From: UBA3210 sp963610315
Lineage (GTDB): Bacteria; Bacillota_I; Bacilli_A; RFN20; CAG-449
Assembly (NCBI GenBank): GCA_963610315.1
Contig: CAVDMV010000011.1
Coordinates: 1-55,648, forward strand
Length of the DNA: 55,648 bases
Reading direction: 5' to 3'
How positions within the stretch are numbered: the first letter of the stretch is position 1; each line of letters opens with the position of its first letter. The position numbers were made by a program, and so were the translations under genes. Below the pieces are notes generated by a model. It was given only the letters and a program-made list of their open reading frames with translations, was not told where the DNA came from and did no database searches. This document shows, in pieces, positions 9,178 to 17,334 of this stretch.

Positions 9178-9267
9178 AATAATACCTCGTTTTGAAACAA
9201 GAATTATTTTAATTATTTTTATATAAAAATAAATATAAATTTATTGAAAGCCTTTTCAAAAATTCCT

Positions 9268-9298
9268 AATTAAAAAGAACCATAAGGTTCTTAATTAA
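9268..9298 (-). terminator. Terminator of the HD-GYP gene
   Basis: AAGAACC / GGTTCTT stem with ATAA loop, extended by AT pairs, with an A-run on the left that becomes the U-tract for the minus transcript. It overlaps the end of the HD-GYP gene. Confidence 0.75.
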
Positions 9299-10200
9299 AT
9301 GTTATCTACTCCTTCAACAATCATTTTATCGTGAACTAATGAACATAAGGCATTAAAAGCCTTAGAATCAATCTTATGATCATTAACTTCTTTTTGCATA
9401 ATTTCTAGAGCTTCGGCAAAAGAATATTTTTTTCGATAAGACCGGTCGGTTGTTAAAGCATCAAAGATATCTGCGATAGAAATAATCTTACTTTCAAATG
9501 GAATTTCTTCTTCCTTTATTCCATCTGGATATCCCGTTCCATCTAATTTTTCATGGTGGTATCTCGCGATTAAGGCCACTTCTTCACCTAATATTTCTTT
9601 TAGTATTTCATAAGAATATACAGGATGCTTTTTAATTTCTTCAAATTCTTCTTTTGTTAACTTACCTTCTTTATTAACGATATCTCCATTAATCTCAATT
9701 TTACCAATATCATGGAAAGAAGCGGCAAAATTAAGGTTATTAGTATTCATGCCTAAATGCATGTTATTTAAAATCATTAAAGAATATTTACCAACTCGAT
9801 AATTATGTCCTTTTAGATAAACATCTTTCTTCTCTAAATCTTTTATTTGAGAAGTTAAATTATCTAAATTTTGATCAATATCAGTTTCTGAGGCGGTAAC
9901 AAAAAGAACTTTTAATTCACTTGTGGCATATATTTCAAAAGGGTTTTCTGAATCGACGCTGAAAAGGTCATATTTAGAAAAGTGATGTACTTCATTAGAT
10001 AAAATTAAATCTAGACTACCTTCTAAAACTAAGTAAGTTAAGGTAGCTTTATCATCATCTTTTTCAAAATTGATATGAAGCGAATTATTTTTATATAAGT
10101 GATAATATTCTATCGACATATTTTCATCAGTATGTAAAGCTTCCGCGACTACTTCATTTTTTTCTAATAAGTCTTTAATTGATTTCTTTTCAAGTAACAT
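9295..10200 (-). CDS. HD-GYP phosphodiesterase with cupin-like sensor domain
   Basis: A 301-residue soluble protein. Residues about 40-100 look like a cupin/cyclic-nucleotide-binding-like beta domain (LTYLVLEGSLDLIL... HHFSKYDLF). The C-terminal half is an HD-GYP domain: H132, the HD pair at 163-164 in FHDIGKIEI, HP at 192-193, and HHEKLDGTGYP at 215-225, so the metal-binding and GYP residues appear complete. Family members hydrolyse c-di-GMP (or cGAMP). With the EAL proteins at 43.7-47.7 kb it suggests a working c-di-GMP circuit, though no intact GGDEF cyclase lies in this window. Single-gene unit with GAGGTG before the ATG and its own terminator. Confidence 0.88.
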   Translation of the reverse strand: MLLEKKSIKDLLEKNEVVAEALHTDENMSIEYYHLYKNNSLHINFEKDDDKATLTYLVLEGSLDLILSNEVHHFSKYDLFSVDSENPFEIYATSELKVLFVTASETDIDQNLDNLTSQIKDLEKKDVYLKGHNYRVGKYSLMILNNMHLGMNTNNLNFAASFHDIGKIEINGDIVNKEGKLTKEEFEEIKKHPVYSYEILKEILGEEVALIARYHHEKLDGTGYPDGIKEEEIPFESKIISIADIFDALTTDRSYRKKYSFAEALEIMQKEVNDHKIDSKAFNALCSLVHDKMIVEGVDNI

Positions 10201-10343
10201 ATTATCACCTCTTTTTGAAAGATATTATCTCACAAGAAATCTAATATTTCTATTAAGTTATACTTTCCTAACTAAAATATTTATTAAATATTTATAAAAT
10301 TAATTAAATCACATATAATGAAACTACATTTAGGAGGTTATAT

Positions 10344-11804
10344 ATGGCTTGTACAACAATTTTAGTCGGTAAAAAGGCTAGTTATGATGGTTCTACCTTA
10401 ATTGCAAGAAATGATGATGGTTACTTTGACGAAAAGAAATTAGTTATTGTTTCTCCTAGTAAACAAGGTAAAAAATATAAAAGTAAAATCGCTCATCTAG
10501 AAATAGATTTACCTGATAATCCATTAAGCTATTCATCTTGTCCATCAATAGATGATTCAAATGGTATTTGGGCCGCGACAGGTATTAATGAATTAAATGT
10601 CGGAATGACCGCGACAGAAACAATTACTTCTAATCCACGTGTTTTAGGTGCTGATCCTTATGTTAGATACATTAAAAAGGATAAAAATCAAAAAGAAACT
10701 CCAGGAGGAATTGGTGAAGAGGACTTAGTCGTCTTAGTTTTACCTTATATTCATTCGGCGCGAGAAGGCGTATTACGTTTAGGTGCATTACTTGAAAAAT
10801 ATGGTACTTATGAGCCTAATGGTATCGCGTTTAATGATGAAAATGAAATTTGGTGGCTTGAAACTATCGGAGGTCACCATTGGATAGCCAAAAGAGTTAA
10901 AGACGAAGAATACGTCGTTATGCCTAACCAATTTGGTTTAGATAATTTTGATTTTGATGATGCATTTAATGAAGGAAAAGAAAATCTTTGTTCAAAAGAT
11001 TTATTAGAATTCATTTCTAAAAATCATTTAGATTTAAATCTCGATGGTAAATTTAATCCTCGTGTCGTATTTGGTTCTCATTCAGACGCCGATCACGTTT
11101 ATAATACCCCACGAGCTTGGTATATGGGACGATATTTTAATCCACGTACTTATAAATGGGATGGAGAAAATGCTGACTATACTCCAACTAGTGATGATAT
11201 CCCATGGAGTTTTGTTCCTGAACATAAAATCACCATTGAAGATATAAAATATATTCTTTCTTCTTATTATCAAGGTACAGATTATAATCCATATTCAGTA
11301 AGAGATAATCCTAAGAAAGCTTTATATCGACCAATTGGTATTTCAAGAACTGGTGTAATGGCAATATTACAAATTAGACCTTATGTACCAACACCTTTAA
11401 AAGCAGTTGAATGGATATCATTTGGTTCAAATGCATTTAATTCTATTATTCCAATGTATACTAATGTAACTTGTATGCCAGATTATATTTCTAAAGTAAC
11501 ATTAGATGTTGATACTTCTAACTATTACTGGTGTTCAAGAATACTAGGAGTTCTTGCAGATCCTCATTATGGAAAAGCAATTGTTCACATTGAAAGATAT
11601 CAAAATCAAATATTTAATTTAGGTCATCAAAATTTAAATAAGTTTGATGAAGAATACATCAAGACTAAAGATATTAAAGTCTTAGAAAAAGCTAATGAAG
11701 AGATGGCTAAACTAACAAAAGTAGAAACACAAAAGACGATTAATAAATTAATGCTAGTCGCTAGTGAAGAAATGAAAAATGGTTATTCTCGAGGAGATAA
11801 CTAG
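10344..11804 (+). CDS. pepD: C69 family dipeptidase
   Basis: A 486-residue Ntn-hydrolase dipeptidase (family C69/U34). The N-terminus MACTTILVGKKASYDGSTLI is nearly diagnostic for lactobacillar PepD-type enzymes; Cys3 is the catalytic nucleophile exposed by processing of the first residues. No signal peptide is seen, so it acts in the cytoplasm on dipeptides from imported peptides. Length is typical. TAGGAGG lies 8 bp before the ATG, and a TATAAT at 10314-10319 is a likely -10 box although the -35 is poor. It is a single-gene unit ending at a strong terminator. Confidence 0.92.
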   Translation: MACTTILVGKKASYDGSTLIARNDDGYFDEKKLVIVSPSKQGKKYKSKIAHLEIDLPDNPLSYSSCPSIDDSNGIWAATGINELNVGMTATETITSNPRVLGADPYVRYIKKDKNQKETPGGIGEEDLVVLVLPYIHSAREGVLRLGALLEKYGTYEPNGIAFNDENEIWWLETIGGHHWIAKRVKDEEYVVMPNQFGLDNFDFDDAFNEGKENLCSKDLLEFISKNHLDLNLDGKFNPRVVFGSHSDADHVYNTPRAWYMGRYFNPRTYKWDGENADYTPTSDDIPWSFVPEHKITIEDIKYILSSYYQGTDYNPYSVRDNPKKALYRPIGISRTGVMAILQIRPYVPTPLKAVEWISFGSNAFNSIIPMYTNVTCMPDYISKVTLDVDTSNYYWCSRILGVLADPHYGKAIVHIERYQNQIFNLGHQNLNKFDEEYIKTKDIKVLEKANEEMAKLTKVETQKTINKLMLVASEEMKNGYSRGDN

Positions 11805-11812
11805 TAAGAAAG

Positions 11813-11837
11813 TCGAGTTTAAATACTCGATTTTTTT
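11813..11837 (+). terminator. Terminator of the dipeptidase gene
   Basis: TCGAGT, 6-nt loop, ACTCGA, followed by seven T residues. Confidence 0.88.
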
Positions 11838-11861
11838 ATGTTTTAAAATATCACAAATTTA

Positions 11862-11944
11862 AAAAGTCCCTCGGAATTTGTTATAAATCGCTCAAAAGTC
11901 CCTCGGAATTTAGAATATTTTATTGAAAAGTCCCTCGGAATTTG
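11862..11944 (+). repeat. Three direct repeats at exact 32-bp spacing
   Basis: The 18-mer AAAAGTCCCTCGGAATTT occurs three times, with the GTCCC starting at 11866, 11898 and 11930, that is every 32 bp (three turns of B-DNA). The spacers (14 nt) differ, but the bases after copies 1 and 3 share TTTGTTAT. The array ends about 30 bp before the ATPase ATG, so it sits in the 5' region of that gene and is more likely a regulatory or binding array than CRISPR. Confidence 0.85.
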
Positions 11945-11974
11945 TTATTTTGGAATAAAGATGAGGAATTTAAA

Positions 11975-13330
11975 ATGTATTTTAAAAGAAAAATTGATCA
12001 AGATTTAAACTCATGGATTAGAAATGAATCTTCTTCTCCTGCTTTAGTTATTGGTATTAGACAATGTGGTAAAACAGAAACTATTAGAAATCTTGCAAAA
12101 AGTAATAATTTTAATTTGCTTGAGATTAATTTTTGGAATAATCCTGCCTACATCGAAGACTTTTCTACTTCTTTAGACGTTGATACAATAATTAATAATT
12201 TATCGCTTAGGTTTCCTACTTTTTCATTAGATCAAGAAAATACATTAATTTTTTTCGATGAAATTCAAGAATGTCCTCGTGCTAGACTTGCTTTAAAAAA
12301 TTTTAAGTGTGATTCCCGTTATAAAGTAATTGCTTCAGGATCATATTTAGGAATTAACGGCTATATTATCGGAGACGAAACTCCTGCACCAATTGGATAT
12401 GAAGAAATTTATAAGATGCACACTATGGACTTTGAAGAATTCTTATGGGCATTAGGATATAAGGAAAGTCAAATTGATACTTTAACTGATTATTTTAATA
12501 AAAAAGAACCTATTCCAAATAATATGCATAACTTATTCAAAGATTTATTTTTAAAATATGTTTGTATTGGAGGTTTCCCTAATGTAGTAAAAGAATATAT
12601 TACTACAAATAAAATTGTTGAAGCATATTCTACGTTAAACAGTCTTATATATAGTATGCAAAGTGATTTTGGTAGACGAAAAGATCGATTTGGCAATGCT
12701 TTATTTAAACAAACAGAAGTTTCAAGAATTCAAAATGTATTTTCTTTAATCCCAACTTTTTTATCAAAGGAAAATAAAAGATTTATTGTATCTAAGATAA
12801 ACGGGGGTTCATCTTATGATAAAAATGATGCGATTAACTATTTAAAGGAAGCACATATCGTATCTAAAGTACATAACATTTCAGTTCCTTCTTTACCTTT
12901 AAATGTAGAAAAGATTGAATCACAATTTAAGTTATTCCCAACTGATATTGGAATTGTCACCTCGATGTATGGAATTGAAACTTTAAATTCTATATATCAC
13001 GGTGAATTAGGTCAAGGCAAAGGAGCGTTATACGAAGCTATTATTTTTGATTCATTATATAAAGCAGGTATAGAACCATATTATTTCGCTAAAGAATCCG
13101 GGTTAGAAATTGACTTTGTTATTGCATATAATGGTTTTTCCACTTTAATCGAATGCAAAGCAAAAAATGGCAATACTAAATCAAGTAAAACCGTTATGAA
13201 ACATCCTGAACATTATTCAAAAACTAAGTTAATTAAGATTGGTGATTATAATATCTCAATGGAAAACGATATTATCACTATCCCTACTTACCTCACATTT
13301 GTGTTAGGTAAATATAAATATGACTTTTAG
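11975..13330 (+). CDS. AAA family ATPase with DUF4143 domain
   Basis: A 451-residue protein of the AAA_14 + DUF4143 family. The N-terminus has Walker A in IGIRQCGKTET and Walker B in LIFFDEIQECP, separated by about 60 residues. The C-terminal DUF4143 part ends with EIDFVIAYNGFSTLIECKAK, a PD-(D/E)XK-nuclease-like pattern. The ATG at 11975 was chosen over a TTG at 11942 because GATGAGG lies just before it and the TTG falls inside the third upstream repeat. These genes are common mobile, defence-like ATPases in gut bacteria; the true role is unknown. The gene lacks the CGCG tetranucleotides common in neighbouring genes, consistent with acquisition. A zinc-ribbon gene and an IS66 remnant follow. 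Confidence 0.88.
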   Translation: MYFKRKIDQDLNSWIRNESSSPALVIGIRQCGKTETIRNLAKSNNFNLLEINFWNNPAYIEDFSTSLDVDTIINNLSLRFPTFSLDQENTLIFFDEIQECPRARLALKNFKCDSRYKVIASGSYLGINGYIIGDETPAPIGYEEIYKMHTMDFEEFLWALGYKESQIDTLTDYFNKKEPIPNNMHNLFKDLFLKYVCIGGFPNVVKEYITTNKIVEAYSTLNSLIYSMQSDFGRRKDRFGNALFKQTEVSRIQNVFSLIPTFLSKENKRFIVSKINGGSSYDKNDAINYLKEAHIVSKVHNISVPSLPLNVEKIESQFKLFPTDIGIVTSMYGIETLNSIYHGELGQGKGALYEAIIFDSLYKAGIEPYYFAKESGLEIDFVIAYNGFSTLIECKAKNGNTKSSKTVMKHPEHYSKTKLIKIGDYNISMENDIITIPTYLTFVLGKYKYDF

Positions 13331-13386
13331 AAGACTCTCTAAATTGAAGCCACAATTTATAAAGTGTTATCTAGGAGGTAATTAAA

Positions 13387-13728
13387 ATGGAAGAAAATAA
13401 ATGTGAAAAATGTGGAACAACAATGGTTTCTTTTAAAGAAGATAGAACAATAGATATGAAATGCCCTAACTGCGGATGGGGATGGGTCACTACTCAATTT
13501 GATCCCATTGATTTGGACGAGACAATCTATACCGTAAAAATCAATGTGATTGTTAACCCATCAAAAAAGCAACTGAAGATTGTTTCAAAAATGTTAAACG
13601 TCAATTTCCTAATTGCAACTAAACTATTGATGGAAAGAAAAGCTATTGATGTCCAAAACAAATTGAAAGAATTGTATGGACAAGATATTCATTACTCAAT
13701 ATCTCCTAAATTTAAATATGAGATTTAA
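13387..13728 (+). CDS. Zinc-ribbon protein of unknown function
   Basis: A 113-residue protein. The N-terminal 32 residues form a zinc ribbon with CEKC and CPNC pairs. The rest (NVIVNPSKKQLKIVSKMLNV... MERKAIDVQNKLKEL) is helical, weakly recalling the ribosomal L7/L12 C-terminal fold, but this similarity is tentative. AGGAGG precedes the ATG by 8 bp. It sits 56 bp after the AAA/DUF4143 gene in the same direction, inside the same foreign-looking patch. A conserved partnership cannot be claimed from one locus. Confidence 0.6.
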   Translation: MEENKCEKCGTTMVSFKEDRTIDMKCPNCGWGWVTTQFDPIDLDETIYTVKINVIVNPSKKQLKIVSKMLNVNFLIATKLLMERKAIDVQNKLKELYGQDIHYSISPKFKYEI

Positions 13729-13816
13729 TTTTCGCAACATCAGAAGTTCAAACAGAATCTAGCGCAATTCCATACTTCATCTTTAGATCAAAAATTCTTA
13801 AAACGAAATAGTATTG

Positions 13817-13966
13817 TATACAGTTGTTTAAGCAGCAATGGCCATTAGATTAAAAAAATCAGATTATAAAAATTAGTATTTAGATAATGTTTCTACTACA
13901 CCAAGTAATAAAATAGAAGACTTAGCACCTTGGTTAGATATAATTCCTGACAACATTAAAAGATGA
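13817..13966 (+). pseudogene. IS66-family transposase C-terminal remnant
   Basis: Read in frame from 13817, the translation gives YTVV-stop-AAMAIRLKKSDYKN-stop-YLDNV, then IEDLAPWLDIIPDNIK and a TGA at 13964-13966. This matches the usual end of IS66 transposases (YS-V-TAxANGL-P-YLxYL ... DLLPW...P). Two in-frame stops and the absence of the catalytic part show a dead fragment. Upstream bases 13740-13810 may hold further scrambled remnant. No terminal inverted repeats were seen. It suggests the 11.86-14.0 kb patch was once touched by a mobile element. Confidence 0.55.
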
Positions 13967-14009
13967 TAGATATTAAGCAGTTTAAACTTAACGTTCTATC
14001 ATCTTTTTT
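13957..14009 (+). terminator. Hairpin terminator
   Basis: AAAAGATGATAG and CTATCATCTTTT form a 12-bp stem around a 28-nt interior that itself can fold (TTAAG/CTTAA), followed by T residues. It closes the zinc-ribbon/IS66-remnant patch. Confidence 0.75.
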
Positions 14010-14073
14010 ATTCTTTTAAACTATGTTCCTTATTTAATGCTAACTGAATTTGCTTAAAAATACAATTTCCCAG

Positions 14074-14697
14074 CTAGTTTCTTCCACATTCTTTATAAAA
14101 ATCTTCTGCTTGAGATGACCAAAATTCTTTATCTTTTTGAGTAATAGGACGAATTACTTTACAAGGGTTACCCGCGGCAACAACATTAGAAGGAATATCT
14201 TTAGTCACTACTGAATTCGCGCCGATAACGACGTTATCTCCAATAGTTACTCCTGGACAAATTACTGAATTACCACCAATCCAAACAGAATTACCGATTT
14301 TAACTTCATAGCCATATTCTAAACCAGTATTTCTTACTTCTGCGTCGATTGGGTGGCCTGCTGTATAAATGGATACTTTAGGTGCAAGAAGAACGTCATC
14401 ACCAATGATGATGCGCGCTACATCAAGCATTACACAGTCAAAATTCGCGTAAAATCTTTCACCTAAATAAATATTACATCCATAATCACAATGAAATGGT
14501 TTATTAATGCCAACATGTTCGCCAGTTTTACCAAAATAAGTCTTACAAAGTTCTTCTCTAGTTTTATAGTCACCATACGAAGTTGCGTTAAAAGCATCTA
14601 AAAATTCATTTCTCTTTTTAAACATGTTCTCGCGTTCATTATCAACGTACGCGCAGCTATAAAGTTTACCGCTTAACATTCTTTCTACTTGTTTCAT
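14074..14697 (-). CDS. Sugar O-acetyltransferase (maltose/galactoside acetyltransferase type)
   Basis: A 207-residue left-handed beta-helix acetyltransferase. The N-terminal Mac domain (ERMLSGKLYSCAYVDNE..., residues 5-60) is followed by hexapeptide repeats. The catalytic His lies in YTAGHPIDAEVR, as in LacA/Maa enzymes that transfer acetyl from acetyl-CoA to sugars. Length is typical. The exact sugar cannot be told. It starts 1 bp after the stop of the upstream GNAT gene, so it is part of a topB-GNAT-acetyltransferase run. Confidence 0.9.
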   Translation of the reverse strand: MKQVERMLSGKLYSCAYVDNERENMFKKRNEFLDAFNATSYGDYKTREELCKTYFGKTGEHVGINKPFHCDYGCNIYLGERFYANFDCVMLDVARIIIGDDVLLAPKVSIYTAGHPIDAEVRNTGLEYGYEVKIGNSVWIGGNSVICPGVTIGDNVVIGANSVVTKDIPSNVVAAGNPCKVIRPITQKDKEFWSSQAEDFYKECGRN

Positions 14698-14698
14698 A

Positions 14699-15163
14699 TT
14701 ATAAAATCTTCTCCATTCCTATTTTTTGAACTCTTAATCCAATTGATTCATAAAATTTTAAGGCATTTTTATTATCAGCCCATACGTTAAGTGTTACTTC
14801 ATAACAACCTTGTTTTTTCGCATAATCTAATACATATTCAAATAATTTAGTGCCAATATGTTGTCCTCTAGCATTTTCATCAACACATAAATCATCAATA
14901 TATAATGACTTAATATCAGTTAAGTTATTATCATTAATATGTTGAATGTGTACGCAGAAGGCATAGCCTAAAATTTCATTATCTAATTCATAAACAAATA
15001 TTGGTTTTAAATCATCATGAATAAGTGAAATAAGTTCACTATCAGTATATTTCTTTGTTCCATCTTTAAATAAATCAGGTCGAACTTCATGATGAACTTT
15101 ATGAACCTCGTATAATAATTTATTTAAATAAGGTATGTCTTCTTCTTTTGCTCTTCTAATCAT
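14699..15163 (-). CDS. GNAT family N-acetyltransferase
   Basis: A 154-residue acetyltransferase. It opens with MIRRAKEEDIPYLNKLL and contains the acetyl-CoA-binding motif region IDDLCVDENARGQHIGTKLFEYVLDYAKKQG (R/Q-x-x-G-x-G/A type) and a C-terminal NVWADNKNALKFYESIGL, typical of GNAT proteins. The ATG at 15163 lies inside the last codons of topB (8-bp overlap), favoured over a longer upstream start because homologues begin with this MIRRA-type segment. The acceptor is unknown. Confidence 0.85.
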   Translation of the reverse strand: MIRRAKEEDIPYLNKLLYEVHKVHHEVRPDLFKDGTKKYTDSELISLIHDDLKPIFVYELDNEILGYAFCVHIQHINDNNLTDIKSLYIDDLCVDENARGQHIGTKLFEYVLDYAKKQGCYEVTLNVWADNKNALKFYESIGLRVQKIGMEKIL

Positions 15164-17333
15164 AACTTTCTTCTTTCTTTTCTTCTCTAGGAGGAAAACT
15201 AAATTTAAATGAGACGTATTTTCCGCTAAAATCAGCAATTAAGGTTGCTTTATAAGTCGCGTTAGTCTTTTTAGAAATTAAATCATCAAATTCAATTTGT
15301 CCTTTAGTAAAGATAGTTTTCGCCATCGTTTTTGTTAACTTTTTTCCTATCGCTTCAAATAATTTATTTTCTTTATATAAAGATAGTCCACATCCTGAAT
15401 TACAGCACCTATAAGAAAATTCGTTATCTGCGATTATATTACCACATCTAGGACATTTACATAACTGTTTAGATTTTTCTACTTCAAATATTCTAGGAGG
15501 TCGACCAACATCACAGCTTGATTTTAAAGCTTCTTCAAAAACTTTACTAATCTCATTTTGCGCGATTTTAATTGAATCATCAATACTAATTTCACCACGA
15601 TAAACCTTCTTTAAAGATTTACCTAGTTCGGCCGTTTTTTCTTTTGGCATCATGATATTTAATTTAGATAATGTTTCAACATAATATTTACCCATTGGTT
15701 CTAGTTTATAAACATTATCTTTTAAAGAAATATAATTTTGTTTAGTTGCATTTTCAATGATGGATGATCTAGTTGCTTCAGTACCTAGTTCAATACCATC
15801 AAACATCGCTTTTAATTCTTCTAATTCTTCTCTTTCCCCTTCATCTTCTTCTTTAGAAGATATTTCTTTTAAATTATCTTTAAAAGGGTTCTTTAAGAAA
15901 TTGTTGAGCGTTTCAACAGTATATCTTTTAGGAGGAGTAGACTCTTTTTGTTGAGGAATAAAATTAATATTAATTAAATCTCCTACTTTTAAATTAGGTA
16001 AAGTTTTATCTTTCTTTTCTCTTTCTTCAAATTTAGTCCAACCTTTTTGTAAGACGATATCTCCAGTTAATTTAAATATCTCTACTTTATCACCTAAAGT
16101 AATTTCCATTGTTGAACGAGATATCACGCAATCTTCATTAGAGAATACCGCGAAAAAACGATGACAAATAGTTTGATAAACATTATATTCATCGATAGAT
16201 AAATCCTTTTTAGAAGGAATTTTATAAGTTGGAGTAATCGCTGAGTGGGATTCAATTTTTGAATCATCAAAGATTTGTTTAGAATCTTTAAAGCGAACAT
16301 CAACATTCAATTTTTTAAAGTTTTCAATGATTTCTCTAAATTTATTCTTCTCATTTTCAGCAAGATATTGTGATGGAGTACGCGGATAAGAAACATAGCC
16401 TTTTTCATATAAATCTTGAACAATTTTTAAAGATTTATCGAGTGACATCTTGTATTTTTTACCAAGTTCACCTTGTAATTTAGATAAAGAATATAACTTT
16501 CCAGGTGGAATAGTTTTCTTTTCGCTTGTTAAAGATGTTACTTTTGCCTGTAACGCATTATATTCACTCGCTTTTTGCTTTGCTTTATCTAATTCATTAG
16601 CCTCAAATTCTAATTTTGACGTTAATTCAACTACTTCTTCATTAGTTTTTTCTTTTGAAGATAAGACGAAATATTTTCTTGGAACGAAATTAATGATGGC
16701 CATTTCACGGTTATAAATCGCTTCAACAATTGGTGCGATAACTCGTCCTACTCTTAATAACGTATTTGATTTAATCGTAGCTAGACGAGTTAAATTAATC
16801 CCATACAACCAATCGATATAAGTTCGCGCGTAGCCTTCATTAGCTAGAGAATCATAATTAGAATCATCTTTCATTTCACTAAGCTCTTGCTTAATTGTTT
16901 TAGGTGTTTGATCAGGCATCCATAATCTTTTAATTGGAATATCTTTTTTTAAGGCGTATTGAAGAATAATACGAACGATAATTTCCCCTTCTCTATCACT
17001 ATCACCAGCATTAATAACCATTTCACAATCATCACGGTTAATAAGATTTCTAATAATTTTAAATTGATTAATAATCCCTTCATCACGTGTTAACCCAAAT
17101 TTAAATTCTTGAGGATAAAATGGGAGTTCATCGATAGACCAAGTATATTTCTTATCTTTATCATAATCACTTTTATACATTTCAACATCATACAATTTAA
17201 AAAGATGGCCAAAAGCAAAAGTAACGGCATATTCTTCATTACTATAATAGCCGTTACTACGTTTCATATTTTTATCGATTGCATCAACAATATTTCTCGC
17301 AAGAGAAGGTTTTTCTGCAATTATTACTTTCAT
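15156..17333 (-). CDS. topB: DNA topoisomerase III
   Basis: A 725-residue type IA topoisomerase. The TOPRIM domain starts at once (MKVIIAEKPSLARNIVDAI) and includes INAGDSDREGEIIVR with the acidic metal ligands. The strand-cleaving Tyr lies in GYVSYPRTPSQYL (Pro replaces the Asp of the common YPRTDS). The C-terminus has a four-Cys zinc finger (CKCPRCG ... CCNSGC) and one topo C-terminal repeat. It relaxes or decatenates single-stranded DNA. It starts 1 bp after gltX ends and overlaps the GNAT gene, so these genes form one transcription unit. Confidence 0.95.
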   Translation of the reverse strand: MKVIIAEKPSLARNIVDAIDKNMKRSNGYYSNEEYAVTFAFGHLFKLYDVEMYKSDYDKDKKYTWSIDELPFYPQEFKFGLTRDEGIINQFKIIRNLINRDDCEMVINAGDSDREGEIIVRIILQYALKKDIPIKRLWMPDQTPKTIKQELSEMKDDSNYDSLANEGYARTYIDWLYGINLTRLATIKSNTLLRVGRVIAPIVEAIYNREMAIINFVPRKYFVLSSKEKTNEEVVELTSKLEFEANELDKAKQKASEYNALQAKVTSLTSEKKTIPPGKLYSLSKLQGELGKKYKMSLDKSLKIVQDLYEKGYVSYPRTPSQYLAENEKNKFREIIENFKKLNVDVRFKDSKQIFDDSKIESHSAITPTYKIPSKKDLSIDEYNVYQTICHRFFAVFSNEDCVISRSTMEITLGDKVEIFKLTGDIVLQKGWTKFEEREKKDKTLPNLKVGDLININFIPQQKESTPPKRYTVETLNNFLKNPFKDNLKEISSKEEDEGEREELEELKAMFDGIELGTEATRSSIIENATKQNYISLKDNVYKLEPMGKYYVETLSKLNIMMPKEKTAELGKSLKKVYRGEISIDDSIKIAQNEISKVFEEALKSSCDVGRPPRIFEVEKSKQLCKCPRCGNIIADNEFSYRCCNSGCGLSLYKENKLFEAIGKKLTKTMAKTIFTKGQIEFDDLISKKTNATYKATLIADFSGKYVSFKFSFPPREEKKEESYD

Positions 17334-17334
17334 A

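Noticed and set aside
11862..11944. CRISPR array
   Set aside because: Repeats of 18 bp with 14-bp spacers, only three copies, no cas genes, and location in a gene leader do not fit CRISPR.
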